A DNA stretch of 64,000 nt, from contig JAAYFS010000004.1 of assembly GCA_012728115.1 (NCBI GenBank), positions 1-64,000 on the forward strand, in the 5' to 3' direction. Source of the stretch: Bacillota bacterium (GTDB taxonomy: Bacteria; Bacillota; Limnochordia; Darwinibacteriales; JAAYFS01). A program made the position numbers and the translations under genes. The notes below the pieces were generated by a model. It saw only the letters and a list, made by a program, of their open reading frames with translations. It did no database searches and was not told the origin of the DNA. How positions within the stretch are numbered: the stretch's first letter is position 1; the number at the start of each line of letters is the position of its first letter. Positions 44,757-52,763 of this stretch are shown here, piece after piece.

Positions 44757-45413
44757 ATGTGGTGGCAAGAGTTATCCAAAGAACTATCTCGACTACTTTT
44801 TCCTAGTCCTCAGTTTTGCTTGATTTGCCGAAGATACCTTCAAGATGAGGGATTGCCGATTTGTGGCCATTGTGTCATTGAATATGGATTTAATTGGAAG
44901 TGTTTTACAAGTGGAGATGATTTATGTTTTAGCTTTGGACTGTTTCAAGGGCGATTAAAAGAGCTCCTTCATGTTATTAAGTACCAAGGAGGTTTTGATG
45001 CTTGTCGTGCCTTAGGTTTACTCCTTGGCTTAGCTATTCGGGAAGAATCTAGACTTCAGGATGCAAATTATCTTCTTCCCGTTCCGTTACATTCCGAAAG
45101 ATTAGCTAAGCGTGGATTCAATCAAGCGGAAGTACTTGCCGATAATATAATTAAGATTTGGAAAAGAAAGGTGTTCCGCAAAGCGGTTCGAATTAAAAAT
45201 ACTGTTCCGCAAAGCGATCTATCCTTTAAGCAACGAATACGTAACCTGGATGGGGCGTTTTGGATCGTTGAACCAACGTTACTGAACGGAAAACATGTTA
45301 TCATTATCGATGATATTTACACAACTGGAACAACTTATCGGCAATTATCACGGTTGATTAAATCTTTTGGTGGAAGGACTTCGGGAGTTTTTGTATGTTC
45401 GGGACCTCGTTAA
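44757..45413 (+). CDS. comFC: ComFC-type phosphoribosyltransferase-like protein
   Basis: A 218-residue ComF-family protein with an N-terminal zinc-finger (CLICRRYLQDEGLPICGHC) and a PRTase fold: LLPVPLHSERLAKRGFNQAE and the PRPP-loop IIIDDIYTTGTTYRQ. It is required with ComFA for transformation in Bacillota. GGAGG at 44742-44746 precedes the ATG. Confidence 0.94.
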   Translation: MWWQELSKELSRLLFPSPQFCLICRRYLQDEGLPICGHCVIEYGFNWKCFTSGDDLCFSFGLFQGRLKELLHVIKYQGGFDACRALGLLLGLAIREESRLQDANYLLPVPLHSERLAKRGFNQAEVLADNIIKIWKRKVFRKAVRIKNTVPQSDLSFKQRIRNLDGAFWIVEPTLLNGKHVIIIDDIYTTGTTYRQLSRLIKSFGGRTSGVFVCSGPR

Positions 45414-45427
45414 GCTAGAAATCAGTC

Positions 45428-45452
45428 GAGGCTTAATTAAGTAGAGGCTTAA
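45428..45452 (+). repeat. 9-bp direct repeat before the yvyF-like gene
   Basis: GAGGCTTAA occurs at 45428-45436 and again at 45444-45452, a 16-bp period, in the 61-bp gap upstream of the yvyF-like gene. It could be an operator or chance. Confidence 0.4.
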
Positions 45453-45477
45453 GTGGAGTTTTAGAAAGGGTGATATG

Positions 45478-45906
45478 ATGTTACGAAATTGTGCCGAGTG
45501 CAATAGGGTTTTCTCCCATCCTGTGCAAAAGTTGTGTCCTAGTTGTTTGAGTGAAAAAGAGGAGCTTTTTAATAAAGTAAAGCAGTACTTAATAGATCAT
45601 CCTTTGGCGACGATATCAGAGGTAAGTGAAGCGACAGGGGTAGATACGGATCGAATTTTGGAGTTCTTACGTGAGGGACGCTTACAAATTAAGCCAACGG
45701 ATGTAACGCTAAGATGCAAAATTTGCGACGAAGAAATTGAATCAGGTACGGTTTGCGATAAATGTAGGAAGAAATTAAACCCTTCCTTAGAGACTGCTGA
45801 AAGACCGATACAGAGGCGGATAAGACCACAAGTCACTGAGGTTGAGCAGCGTCACACAGGGAGAGTTCATCTACTGGACTCAATTCGTCGGCGAAAGAAA
45901 TCTTAA
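45478..45906 (+). CDS. yvyF: Flagellar operon protein YvyF-like (TIGR03826)
   Basis: A 142-residue protein with an N-terminal tetracysteine (NCAECNRVFSHPVQKLCPSC), a helical middle with ATISEVSEATGVDTDRILEF resembling a winged helix, and a second tetracysteine (CKICDEEIESGTVCDKC). Size, motifs and position between comFC and flgM match YvyF. Its function is not established; a regulator of flagellar genes is suspected. Two ATG codons, 45475 and 45478, follow AAAGGG; I choose the second for spacing. Confidence 0.85.
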   Translation: MLRNCAECNRVFSHPVQKLCPSCLSEKEELFNKVKQYLIDHPLATISEVSEATGVDTDRILEFLREGRLQIKPTDVTLRCKICDEEIESGTVCDKCRKKLNPSLETAERPIQRRIRPQVTEVEQRHTGRVHLLDSIRRRKKS

Positions 45907-45930
45907 AGATTGTAATTAATTTGCCGAAGT
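45904..45930 (+). promoter_or_regulatory. Sigma-28 (SigD/FliA) promoter of flgM
   Basis: TAAAGATT (45904-45911) and GCCGAAGT (45923-45930) with TAAA-to-GCCG spacing of 15 bp match the flagellar sigma consensus TAAA-N15-GCCGATAA in the conserved core. It begins inside the yvyF-like stop codon, 27 bp before the flgM ATG. Confidence 0.75.
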
Positions 45931-45956
45931 AATTAGTAGGGGGGAGGATCGGTGCC

Positions 45957-46232
45957 ATGAAGATTTACGGCAAACCTATTCAAAGAATACATCAAATCTA
46001 TCAAGAACTTAGTAAAACAAAAAAGACCGATAAAACTCCAAGTTCTGGAAAAGCAAAAGACAAGGTAGTTTTATCGAATGAAGCACTCGAAATTCAAGCC
46101 ATTGTTCAAAAAGTAAAGGAAACCGAAGATATTAGTCCAAAAGCCGTTGAAATAAAGAAGGCTATTTCTTCAGGTACGTATACGGTCTCTGGCGAAAAAG
46201 TAGCTTCGAGTTTGATTAAGTTCCTAAAATAG
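45957..46232 (+). CDS. flgM: Anti-sigma-28 factor FlgM
   Basis: A 91-residue FlgM. It holds the flagellar sigma factor until the hook is complete, then is secreted. The family pattern KVVLSNEALEIQAIVQKVK, then a I-x-KAISSGTY-x-V region and the terminal VASSLIKFLK helix are present. GGGGGAGG lies 9-15 nt upstream. It sits behind its own sigma-28 promoter, as in Bacillus. Confidence 0.92.
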   Translation: MKIYGKPIQRIHQIYQELSKTKKTDKTPSSGKAKDKVVLSNEALEIQAIVQKVKETEDISPKAVEIKKAISSGTYTVSGEKVASSLIKFLK

Positions 46233-46242
46233 AGGGTGTAAA

Positions 46243-46698
46243 ATGGAAGTTCGAGAGTCTATTGTTGATATATTGACCCGTGAAAATGCCATTATTGATG
46301 AACTATGTAAATTAGGGCAAGAAAAACAAGAAATGATCAATGAACCTGAGAGTCTAAGGCAGATAGCGGAAAAAGAGATCGAATGTCTGACAGTTCTTGA
46401 AGAGTTGGAAAACGAGCGAGTTTTATTGTTTGATATTATTGCTCCAGGATTAACTTTGGAAGATTGGCTTGATCGCTCGAATGATGATTTAAGTGATGTT
46501 AAGAAACTGGCGATCACTCTAAAAGAGAATTTTATCAAACTACGCGAGTTAAACGATATTAATATGGAGCTAATGAAAGAGTCGCTCGCTTTTGTTCAGT
46601 TTTCGTTAAATGTCTTAATCGGGGATGATACCCCAGTAACTTATGGGAAAGCTAGTTCTCAATTAGCAAGAAGGTCTGTAATCGATAAGAAGGTTTAG
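46243..46698 (+). CDS. FlgN-like flagellar chaperone
   Basis: A 151-residue, mainly helical, acidic protein (IVDILTRENAIIDELCKLGQ start; LKENFIKLRELNDINMELMK near 100). Position directly before flgK and size fit FlgN (YvyG), the export chaperone of FlgK and FlgL. It lies 10 nt after flgM. Confidence 0.85.
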   Translation: MEVRESIVDILTRENAIIDELCKLGQEKQEMINEPESLRQIAEKEIECLTVLEELENERVLLFDIIAPGLTLEDWLDRSNDDLSDVKKLAITLKENFIKLRELNDINMELMKESLAFVQFSLNVLIGDDTPVTYGKASSQLARRSVIDKKV

Positions 46699-46712
46699 GA
46701 AGGTGTTATCCA

Positions 46713-48233
46713 ATGAGAGCTTCTTTTAGCGGTATAGAAATTGCAAGACGCGCACTACAAGCACAACAACGATCATTAGACGTAGTAGGTCATAACGTGG
46801 CAAATGCGAATACACCTGGGTATTCTAGGCAAGTGGCTGTTCATGCAGCAACTAGACCTTATACAACGCCGCAACTGAAGCATCATCAAGTCGGTGGGCA
46901 AGTGGGTACTGGTGTCACTGTCCAGGAGATCACTCGGGTACGCGATCAGTTTGTGGAAACAAGATTGCGTCAAGAAGGACAAAACCTTGGCTATTGGCAG
47001 GAGTTGGACAATGGACTCCATCAAATCCAATTAATATTTAACGAACCTTCAGATACAGGCATCCATAATGCTTTGGATGAGTACTGGGATTCGCTTCAAG
47101 AGTTAAGTAAACACCCGGAGAATGAAGCTACGAGAGCTGTGGTTGTCCAAAGAGCTGAAGTTTTAGCTGAAACGATCAGGCATATCCAAGGTCAGTTGAT
47201 TGCATTGCGTGATAACATGAATGAGACAGTTAGTGTCTATGTTTCCAGGATCAATTCCATTGGACAACAAATCGCACAACTCAATGAAGAGATCGGAAAA
47301 GTATCAAACTCGGGAAATAATCCTAACGATCTTTTAGATAAACGTGATGTTTTATTAGAGGAACTATCTCAGATAGTAAATATTGAGGTTGTTGCTGACT
47401 CCAATAATATGGTAAGCGTTTCTATTAGTGGTGTAAGCTTGGTACAACGTAGCCAGTACTTTGGTCTGAAAGTAGTCGCTAATGAAGACGCTGATTTAGG
47501 ATATAGACAGCAGCAAATTGTATGGGAAGATACCAATTCGCCAGCTGAAGTTCGTAATGGTGAACTAAAGGCGGTTTTGGAATTAAGGGATGGTGAAATC
47601 CAAAACCATATCGATGCTTTAAACGAGTGGACGAAGCAATTCGTTGTCACAGTTAACGCAGTTCATCGGAGTGGTTATAACTTACTAGGTGCAGAGCCAG
47701 GTGATTTTTTTGTCGGTTTAGAGCATCGTGATGTCGCTTCAAATATTCGAGTTAATGCTGATTTGATAGCGGACCCCAAACTAATCGCTGCTGGTTATCA
47801 CACGAATTCAGATAATACTGAGCTAGATTGGGGTAATGGCCATAATGCAGTACGATTAGCATCACTGCGTTATGACGCACCAAACGTTTTTGAAAATCTT
47901 ATCGAGCAGTATCTCGAAGAAAATAGCTACGATTTTGGTAAAGAGTTTGTAACAAATCTAATGATTTCTACGCCTTTACCAGAAAGCTATAACTCCATCA
48001 TTTCACAGCTTGGCGTTAGAGCCAATGAAGCGATTAATATGACCGAAAAAAGCACGGTGATGATGAAACACTTATATGGACTGAGAGAATCAGCTTCGGG
48101 TGTGAATTTGGACGAAGAGATGGCAGATATGATTAGATTTCAACATGCTTATAACGCCGCGGCCAGAGTGATGACAGCGATGGATGAGGCATTGGAGATA
48201 ATTGTTAATCGCCTTGGTGTAGTAGGGCGTTAA
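46713..48233 (+). CDS. flgK: Flagellar hook-associated protein 1 FlgK
   Basis: A 506-residue FlgK joining hook and filament. The N-terminal rod-hook motif FSGIEIARRALQAQQRSLDV and ANANTPGYSRQ are canonical; the C-terminal helix contains SGVNLDEEMADMIRFQHAYN, AAARVMTAMDEALEI. AGGAAGG precedes the ATG. Confidence 0.97.
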   Translation: MRASFSGIEIARRALQAQQRSLDVVGHNVANANTPGYSRQVAVHAATRPYTTPQLKHHQVGGQVGTGVTVQEITRVRDQFVETRLRQEGQNLGYWQELDNGLHQIQLIFNEPSDTGIHNALDEYWDSLQELSKHPENEATRAVVVQRAEVLAETIRHIQGQLIALRDNMNETVSVYVSRINSIGQQIAQLNEEIGKVSNSGNNPNDLLDKRDVLLEELSQIVNIEVVADSNNMVSVSISGVSLVQRSQYFGLKVVANEDADLGYRQQQIVWEDTNSPAEVRNGELKAVLELRDGEIQNHIDALNEWTKQFVVTVNAVHRSGYNLLGAEPGDFFVGLEHRDVASNIRVNADLIADPKLIAAGYHTNSDNTELDWGNGHNAVRLASLRYDAPNVFENLIEQYLEENSYDFGKEFVTNLMISTPLPESYNSIISQLGVRANEAINMTEKSTVMMKHLYGLRESASGVNLDEEMADMIRFQHAYNAAARVMTAMDEALEIIVNRLGVVGR

Positions 48234-48251
48234 GGGTAGAGGAGGGGAAAA

Positions 48252-49157
48252 ATGAGAGTAACACATAAGACCATCAACAATAATTTGTTACACAATCTAA
48301 ATAGTAGCTTGAAACGTCTTAACCGCTATAACGAACAATTGGCCTCAGGACGGCGGATTTCTCTACCTTCCGATAATCCCGTTGAAGCAGAAAATATAAT
48401 GAGATTGAAAACGTCTCTGAGTCAAAACGATCAATACTTGAAGAATGTTGAGGATGGTATTTCCTGGCTTGATGCTACTGATTCAGCATTAGATCAATTG
48501 ACAGGGATTCTCCATCGCGTGAGAGAACTTGCGATCGCTGGCTCGAATGAGTCTTTAGAGGAATCAGCTCGTGAGGCTCTTGCCACTGAGATTAAAGAAC
48601 TTTTTGACTCAGTGATCCAGGTGGCAAACACCACTCATGGAGGTAAATATCTTTTTGCAGGTCAAAAGACCGCGGGTGCTTCTCAACCATTTACCAATGC
48701 TTGGGGAAGCGAACCGCCATTTGTAAGGCAAGATGGAATTACTGGTGAAATAGTAATTGAAATCGGAGCTGGAAGTCAAGTTGCGATCAATGTGGTTGAC
48801 GAAGATACAGACGGTTTATTTACAAAGGCTTTAGAAACGATCGCTAAAACTTATGACGATATTATGAATGGTAACATAGATTCCTTAAGTAACGAGACAC
48901 TAAAGTATTACGATGAAACAATGGATCTAATTCTAACTGCCCGTTCCGAAACTGGTGCGAAACAGAATAGGCTTGAAGTTACCAAGGAGCGGCTAAAAGA
49001 TTTGGATTTCAACTTTAACCGACTATTGTCAAGTGTTCAAGCAGTTGATGTTGCAGAAACAATTATGCATTTAAAAGCGGAGGAAAATATTTATCAACTG
49101 GCATTAGCAGTTGGAGCACGCATTATTCGTCCAACATTAGTCGATTTCTTAGGGTAA
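48252..49157 (+). CDS. flgL: Flagellar hook-associated protein 3 FlgL
   Basis: A 301-residue FlgL. Flagellin-like N-terminal helix (NLNSSLKRLNRYNEQLASGR, then ISLPSDNPVEA), a central HTTHGGKYLFAGQKT segment and a C-terminal helix with SSVQAVDVAETIMHLKAEEN. GGAGGGG precedes the ATG. It caps the hook-filament junction with FlgK. Confidence 0.96.
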   Translation: MRVTHKTINNNLLHNLNSSLKRLNRYNEQLASGRRISLPSDNPVEAENIMRLKTSLSQNDQYLKNVEDGISWLDATDSALDQLTGILHRVRELAIAGSNESLEESAREALATEIKELFDSVIQVANTTHGGKYLFAGQKTAGASQPFTNAWGSEPPFVRQDGITGEIVIEIGAGSQVAINVVDEDTDGLFTKALETIAKTYDDIMNGNIDSLSNETLKYYDETMDLILTARSETGAKQNRLEVTKERLKDLDFNFNRLLSSVQAVDVAETIMHLKAEENIYQLALAVGARIIRPTLVDFLG

Positions 49158-49173
49158 TTTGGGGTAATTGACA

Positions 49174-49683
49174 ATGTCACTTAGAATCGATATTAGTTTT
49201 CCTGCTGTACGAATAAAAAGTCAATTGCCGCAAGCGTTAATTAAACGCCAAGATCCTCAGCTCAAAGTCCAAACCGAAGGTCCAGAGATTAAAATTGAGC
49301 AAAAGAAGCCGTTAGCGGAGATAGGTATGGGGGATTTAAACGCATTAACTGATAAAGTTGTTATTGAATCGCAAGAAACTTATCTTAAAGGCTTAGTAAG
49401 GGTGGCGCAAGAAGGAGATCGCTTGGCAAGTGAGTTATCAAAAGATACTATCGCTACTTTAGCGAAGGAAAAGGTGCGAGCAAAACCCTTTGAGAAAGAG
49501 ATTGTTGTTGATATTGCACCAAAATCGCGACCAGCGATTTTCTTCCATTATGAAACAGAGGTTGATTTTGAGTTAGGATATGTGAAAGTAGACTTTGATC
49601 TTAAACCTCCGCAGATCAATTTCTTATCTGGTAGGGTTGATATAACATATATTAAGGGGAGTCAATTAGACCGAAGAGGGTGA
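49174..49683 (+). CDS. DUF6470 (YviE-like) protein
   Basis: A 169-residue protein with an N-terminal pattern SLRIDISFPAVRIKSQ and PEIKIEQKKP typical of YviE/DUF6470, found between flgL and fliW. Its function is unknown. I start at ATG 49174; an upstream TTG at 49168 is too close to the flgL end signal. Confidence 0.85.
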   Translation: MSLRIDISFPAVRIKSQLPQALIKRQDPQLKVQTEGPEIKIEQKKPLAEIGMGDLNALTDKVVIESQETYLKGLVRVAQEGDRLASELSKDTIATLAKEKVRAKPFEKEIVVDIAPKSRPAIFFHYETEVDFELGYVKVDFDLKPPQINFLSGRVDITYIKGSQLDRRG

Positions 49684-49687
49684 AAAA

Positions 49688-50167
49688 ATGTTATTAGAAA
49701 CTGAGAGGTTTGGGAAAATAAGTTTCAAGGAAGATGAAATCATTTACTTTCCAGAGGGAATACTAGGATTTGAGGAACTTCATCACTACGTAATTGTTAA
49801 ACAAGACGATAGCATTTTCCGTTTCTTACAGAGTGTTGATGAACCTTCATTAGCGTTCGTGATCATTATGCCAGAGTTAGTATGCTATGATTACCAGGTA
49901 TTTATTGATGATGGACAAGCAAATAATTTGAAATTAAAGGATGCGAACGATGCAGAGGTTTATTGTATCCTAACTGTTCCTGAAAATGTAGCCGAAATGA
50001 CTATCAATCTAAGAGCACCAGTGATAATAAATAAAAAAGAAAAATTGGGTAAGCAAATCGTTTTGGCAGAAGGAAAGTATCAGACGAGACATAATGTTTT
50101 AGCAGAAATGCAAAGATCAGCTTTTGATCAGAAAAAGCAAAAGGAAAAGCTTAAAAAGACAGTATAA
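49688..50167 (+). CDS. fliW: Flagellar assembly factor FliW
   Basis: A 159-residue FliW that binds CsrA and flagellin and so couples flagellin level to translation. Motifs are FPEGILGFEELHHYVI, FRFLQSVDEPSLAFVI and TINLRAPVIIN. GAGGGTG precedes the ATG. It is directly upstream of csrA, its partner. Confidence 0.96.
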   Translation: MLLETERFGKISFKEDEIIYFPEGILGFEELHHYVIVKQDDSIFRFLQSVDEPSLAFVIIMPELVCYDYQVFIDDGQANNLKLKDANDAEVYCILTVPENVAEMTINLRAPVIINKKEKLGKQIVLAEGKYQTRHNVLAEMQRSAFDQKKQKEKLKKTV

Positions 50168-50178
50168 TTTTCACCTTC

Positions 50179-50194
50179 TGTCCAAGGAGGGACA
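50179..50194 (+). promoter_or_regulatory. Hairpin presenting the csrA ribosome-binding site
   Basis: TGTCC (50179-50183) pairs with GGACA (50190-50194), leaving AAGGAG, the csrA Shine-Dalgarno sequence, as the loop. A GGA in a hairpin loop is the classical CsrA-binding layout, so CsrA may repress its own translation. Confidence 0.5.
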
Positions 50195-50199
50195 TATAA

Positions 50200-50448
50200 A
50201 TGCTTGTTCTTACCAGAAAGATTGATCAGAGTATCATAATCGGAGACAATATTAAACTGATTGTAGTCGAAATTCGAGGAGATCAAGTTAAGATAGGAAT
50301 TGAAGCACCACGAGATGTAACCGTTCATCGGGAAGAGGTATATCGTGAGATCAAAGAAGAAAACAAGAGGGCCGCTTTACGTAGCTCCTTGAATATAGAA
50401 GATGTAAATAGACTGTTGAAAAAACCAATAAATGATTCTAAAGAATAA
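50200..50448 (+). CDS. csrA: Carbon storage/flagellar translational regulator CsrA
   Basis: An 82-residue RNA-binding protein. It has the canonical [18 protein letters not shown] start, then [20 protein letters not shown] and HREEVYREI. FliW is encoded just upstream. It is slightly longer than the 60-75 residues usual for CsrA, with a helical tail. Confidence 0.97.
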   Translation: MLVLTRKIDQSIIIGDNIKLIVVEIRGDQVKIGIEAPRDVTVHREEVYREIKEENKRAALRSSLNIEDVNRLLKKPINDSKE

Positions 50449-50486
50449 GTAAAAGGCCTGACGGGTATTACAAGGAGGAAACCATC

Positions 50487-50846
50487 ATGGGCTTACGGAT
50501 CGATAGGAGTGCTTCTCAACCAGCTCGTGCTATAGTTGATGCGCAACAAGTACAAAGAGCGAGCTCAAATCCGTTGTCTCAACAACGCAATAATGAGATT
50601 TCTCTGGGTGATCCCACAATAAAGAAAGAGCAAGTACTATCTGCTATTGCTGATTTGGATCATAAGATAGAATTTATTAATAAACGCTTTGAATTCGATG
50701 TGCACGATGAAACATCGCGAATTGTAGTAAGAATTATTGATAAGGATTCCGAAGAGGTTATTCGCGAGATTCCTCCAGAGAAGATTTTAGATTTGATTGC
50801 AAAAATCAATGAACTAGTTGGATTATTGGTTGATGAGAAAGCTTAA
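50487..50846 (+). CDS. flaG: FlaG-family protein
   Basis: A 119-residue FlaG (YvyC-like): variable first half, then VLSAIADLDHKIEFINKRFE and a RIIDKDSEEVIREIPPEK motif, which is the family signature. It is thought to influence filament length. TACAAGGA at 50469-50476 overlaps its ribosome-binding site (TACAAGGAGG) and resembles the CsrA consensus. Confidence 0.9.
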   Translation: MGLRIDRSASQPARAIVDAQQVQRASSNPLSQQRNNEISLGDPTIKKEQVLSAIADLDHKIEFINKRFEFDVHDETSRIVVRIIDKDSEEVIREIPPEKILDLIAKINELVGLLVDEKA

Positions 50847-50858
50847 GGAGGAACCAAG

Positions 50859-51230
50859 GTGAGTATTAATCCATACCAAGCATATAAAAAGACGCAGGTT
50901 GCAACAGCTTCGCCAGGAGAGTTATTGTTATTGCTTTTCGATGGAGCGATTCGGTTTGCCAACCAAGCCAAGCATTTTATAGAGAAAAAGGATCTAGCGG
51001 CAGCGCATGATAAACTTTGTCGCGCTCAAGACATTGTCGCTGAATTAATGTTCTCACTAGACCGTGATGTAGGAGAAATAGCCGATAATCTCTATCAGCT
51101 TTATGACTATATTTTTAATCGCTTAGTTGAAGCGAATGTGTCCAAGGATATCAGTATTGTCGATGAATGCATCCATTTTTTAACGGATTTAAGAGATACC
51201 TGGCGGCAGGTGGTGGATAACGTAAAATGA
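50859..51230 (+). CDS. fliS: Flagellar export chaperone FliS
   Basis: A 123-residue helical chaperone of flagellin. It has NPYQAYKKTQVATASPGELLLLLFDGAIRF, the FliS core (here split as NPYQAYKKTQVATASPGELL and LLFDGAIRF), and IFNRLVEANVSKD. A GTG start follows AAGGAGG with 7 nt. Its TGA overlaps the ATG of the broken fliT-like gene. Confidence 0.95.
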   Translation: MSINPYQAYKKTQVATASPGELLLLLFDGAIRFANQAKHFIEKKDLAAAHDKLCRAQDIVAELMFSLDRDVGEIADNLYQLYDYIFNRLVEANVSKDISIVDECIHFLTDLRDTWRQVVDNVK

Positions 51231-51727
51231 AAGAAATCTCCGATAGAATAGATTCCTTAAAGCAAGCTTATGAGGCGCAACTAGATGGCTATAAACAGCT
51301 TTATGCCTTCGGTATTGAAGAACGGAGATTGATCGAATCAGGAAATATTGAAGATCTTTTAGTTTTATTACATAAAAAAAGTGAAATTGTTTAAGATATT
51401 AATAGGTATACGCAAAAAATCCAAGAGACTCAAGAGTTTCTGAAAAAGTTCTTTAATCTGTCGGAATTTACGCTGGAGCAAGTTAAACAAACCGCAAGTA
51501 AACACTATCTAAAGAAAATATCAGAATTAGAAGCAGTTATTAAAGAAGTAGTTCAGCGGCTAGAAAATCTCGAAAGGCAAGAAAGAGAGCACGAAGGCAT
51601 GCTTCGCGAACTAATCGAAGCGCGAAATATTAATGTTTCGCCTCCGAATATTCAGGCGAAAATAAAAAAGGCGTATAAAATTAAGGGAAACGCCAAAATT
51701 TTGCCAAAGATGCCTAACTTTACTTGA
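51227..51727 (+). pseudogene. FliT-like gene with an in-frame TAA
   Basis: ATG 51227 opens a 55-codon frame ending at TAA 51392-51394; the same frame then continues for 110 codons to TGA 51725-51727 and encodes a charged, coiled-coil protein with no gap in codon style (QKIQETQEFLKKFFNL and ELEAVIKEVVQRLENLERQ). Position after fliS, ATGA coupling and helical character fit FliT, the FliD chaperone. A single change (for example CAA to TAA) would explain the stop. It may be a real nonsense mutation or a sequence error. AGTGAAATTGTT precedes the stop, so readthrough signals are not obvious. Confidence 0.7.
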
Positions 51728-51752
51728 CAAAGAGATCGCGCTGTGATAATTT
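51724..51752 (+). promoter_or_regulatory. Sigma-A promoter of cspA
   Basis: A perfect TTGACA (51724-51729) overlaps the end of the fliT-like frame and, after a 17-bp spacer, is followed by TAATTT (51747-51752); GATAAT at 51745 is an alternative -10. Confidence 0.7.
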
Positions 51753-51805
51753 TAAGCTAACCGGTCCTGTTTCACCGGAGACTTATTTAGGAGGAATGTG
51801 TAATA

Positions 51806-52003
51806 ATGCTAGGTAAAGTTAAGTGGTTTAATGCTGAAAAGGGTTATGGATTCATTGAGCGGGAAGATGGCGGCGACGTATTCGTACACTTTTCAGCGAT
51901 TCAAGAGGAAGGCTTTAAGACTTTAGAAGAAGGACAGACTGTGCAGTTTGACATAGTCGACGGGGAAAGAGGACCGCAAGCAGCGAACGTTCAAAAAGTG
52001 TAA
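51806..52003 (+). CDS. cspA: Cold-shock protein CspA/CspB-like
   Basis: A 65-residue cold-shock domain with RNP1 KGYGFIER and RNP2 DVFVHFSAI, binding single-stranded RNA and DNA. The leader is about 50 nt and contains a hairpin CCGGT/ACCGG (51761-51765 and 51774-51778) upstream of GGAGG. It has its own promoter and terminator. Confidence 0.97.
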   Translation: MLGKVKWFNAEKGYGFIEREDGGDVFVHFSAIQEEGFKTLEEGQTVQFDIVDGERGPQAANVQKV

Positions 52004-52018
52004 AACACAATACGACTT

Positions 52019-52044
52019 GAGCTGGAGTTTTCCAGCTCTTTATT
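52019..52044 (+). terminator. Rho-independent terminator after cspA
   Basis: GAGCTGGA (52019-52026) pairs with TCCAGCTC (52031-52038) around GTTT, followed by TTTATT. Confidence 0.88.
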
Positions 52045-52068
52045 ATTTCTATCACAACTGGTGTTGGT

Positions 52069-52097
52069 GCAGGAATTTCTTTGAATTTAGGGAATAA
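52069..52097 (+). promoter_or_regulatory. Sigma-H-like promoter of hpf
   Basis: GCAGGAATT (52069-52077), an 11-bp spacer and AGGGAATAA (52089-52097) match the sigma-H pattern RnAGGAwWW-N11/12-RnnGAAww at every fixed base. It lies 30 bp before the hpf ATG. Confidence 0.6.
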
Positions 52098-52126
52098 TAA
52101 TGTTAAAAGCATAAGGAGTGGATACT

Positions 52127-52687
52127 ATGGCTGAGATGCGTGTAGTAGTAAAAGGTAAGAACTTGGAAGTCACTCCCGCTCTACGTTCCTATGCAGAGAA
52201 GAAATGTGCTAAATTCAAGAAATTTTTATCTGCGGAACAAAATGTGCTTGTTGAAGTAATGATGCAAATCGAACGAGGACAGCATATTGCTGAAATAACG
52301 GTCGATTTGACAGGGTTAATCATTAGAGGAGTCGGTAAAACGAACGACATGTATGCTTCAATTGATGAAGCTCTAGAACGAATAGAAAGGCAGTTTACTA
52401 AGTTTAAAACCAAAATACAAAAGAAAATACAAAGTCCAAGGCTAGGCGAGTTGGCTGGTGGTGAAGTAGAATCAGAGGTGGCCCAACAACTGCAGGATAA
52501 CAATGAGATTAGAATTGTAAGAACAAAAAGATTTGCATTTAAACCGATGTCAGTAGAGGAAGCGGTTATGCAGATGGAACTTTTAGGTCACGATTTCTTT
52601 GTGTTTTCTAATGCCAGTACAGATGAAATAAATGTGGTCTACAAACGTAAAAATGGTGACTACGGCTTAATCGAACCAGAGTTTTAG
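52127..52687 (+). CDS. hpf: Long-form ribosome hibernation-promoting factor
   Basis: A 186-residue protein that pairs 70S ribosomes into inactive 100S dimers in stationary phase. The N-terminal S30AE domain (MRVVVKGKNLEVTPALRSYA) is followed by a linker and the C-terminal dimerisation domain (IVRTKRFAFKPMSVEEAVMQ, MELLGHDFFVF). I start at ATG 52127, 8 nt after AAGGAG. It lies upstream of secA as in Bacillus. Confidence 0.95.
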   Translation: MAEMRVVVKGKNLEVTPALRSYAEKKCAKFKKFLSAEQNVLVEVMMQIERGQHIAEITVDLTGLIIRGVGKTNDMYASIDEALERIERQFTKFKTKIQKKIQSPRLGELAGGEVESEVAQQLQDNNEIRIVRTKRFAFKPMSVEEAVMQMELLGHDFFVFSNASTDEINVVYKRKNGDYGLIEPEF

Positions 52688-52720
52688 AGCGAACAAAATA
52701 AGAGCATAATTTGAAAGTGG

Positions 52721-52744
52721 GGGGAGCTTATGCTCCCCTTTTTT
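52721..52744 (+). terminator. Rho-independent terminator after hpf
   Basis: GGGGAGC (52721-52727) pairs with GCTCCCC (52732-52738) around TTAT, followed by TTTTTTG. Confidence 0.9.
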
Positions 52745-52763
52745 GCAGTAAAATACTTATTGT

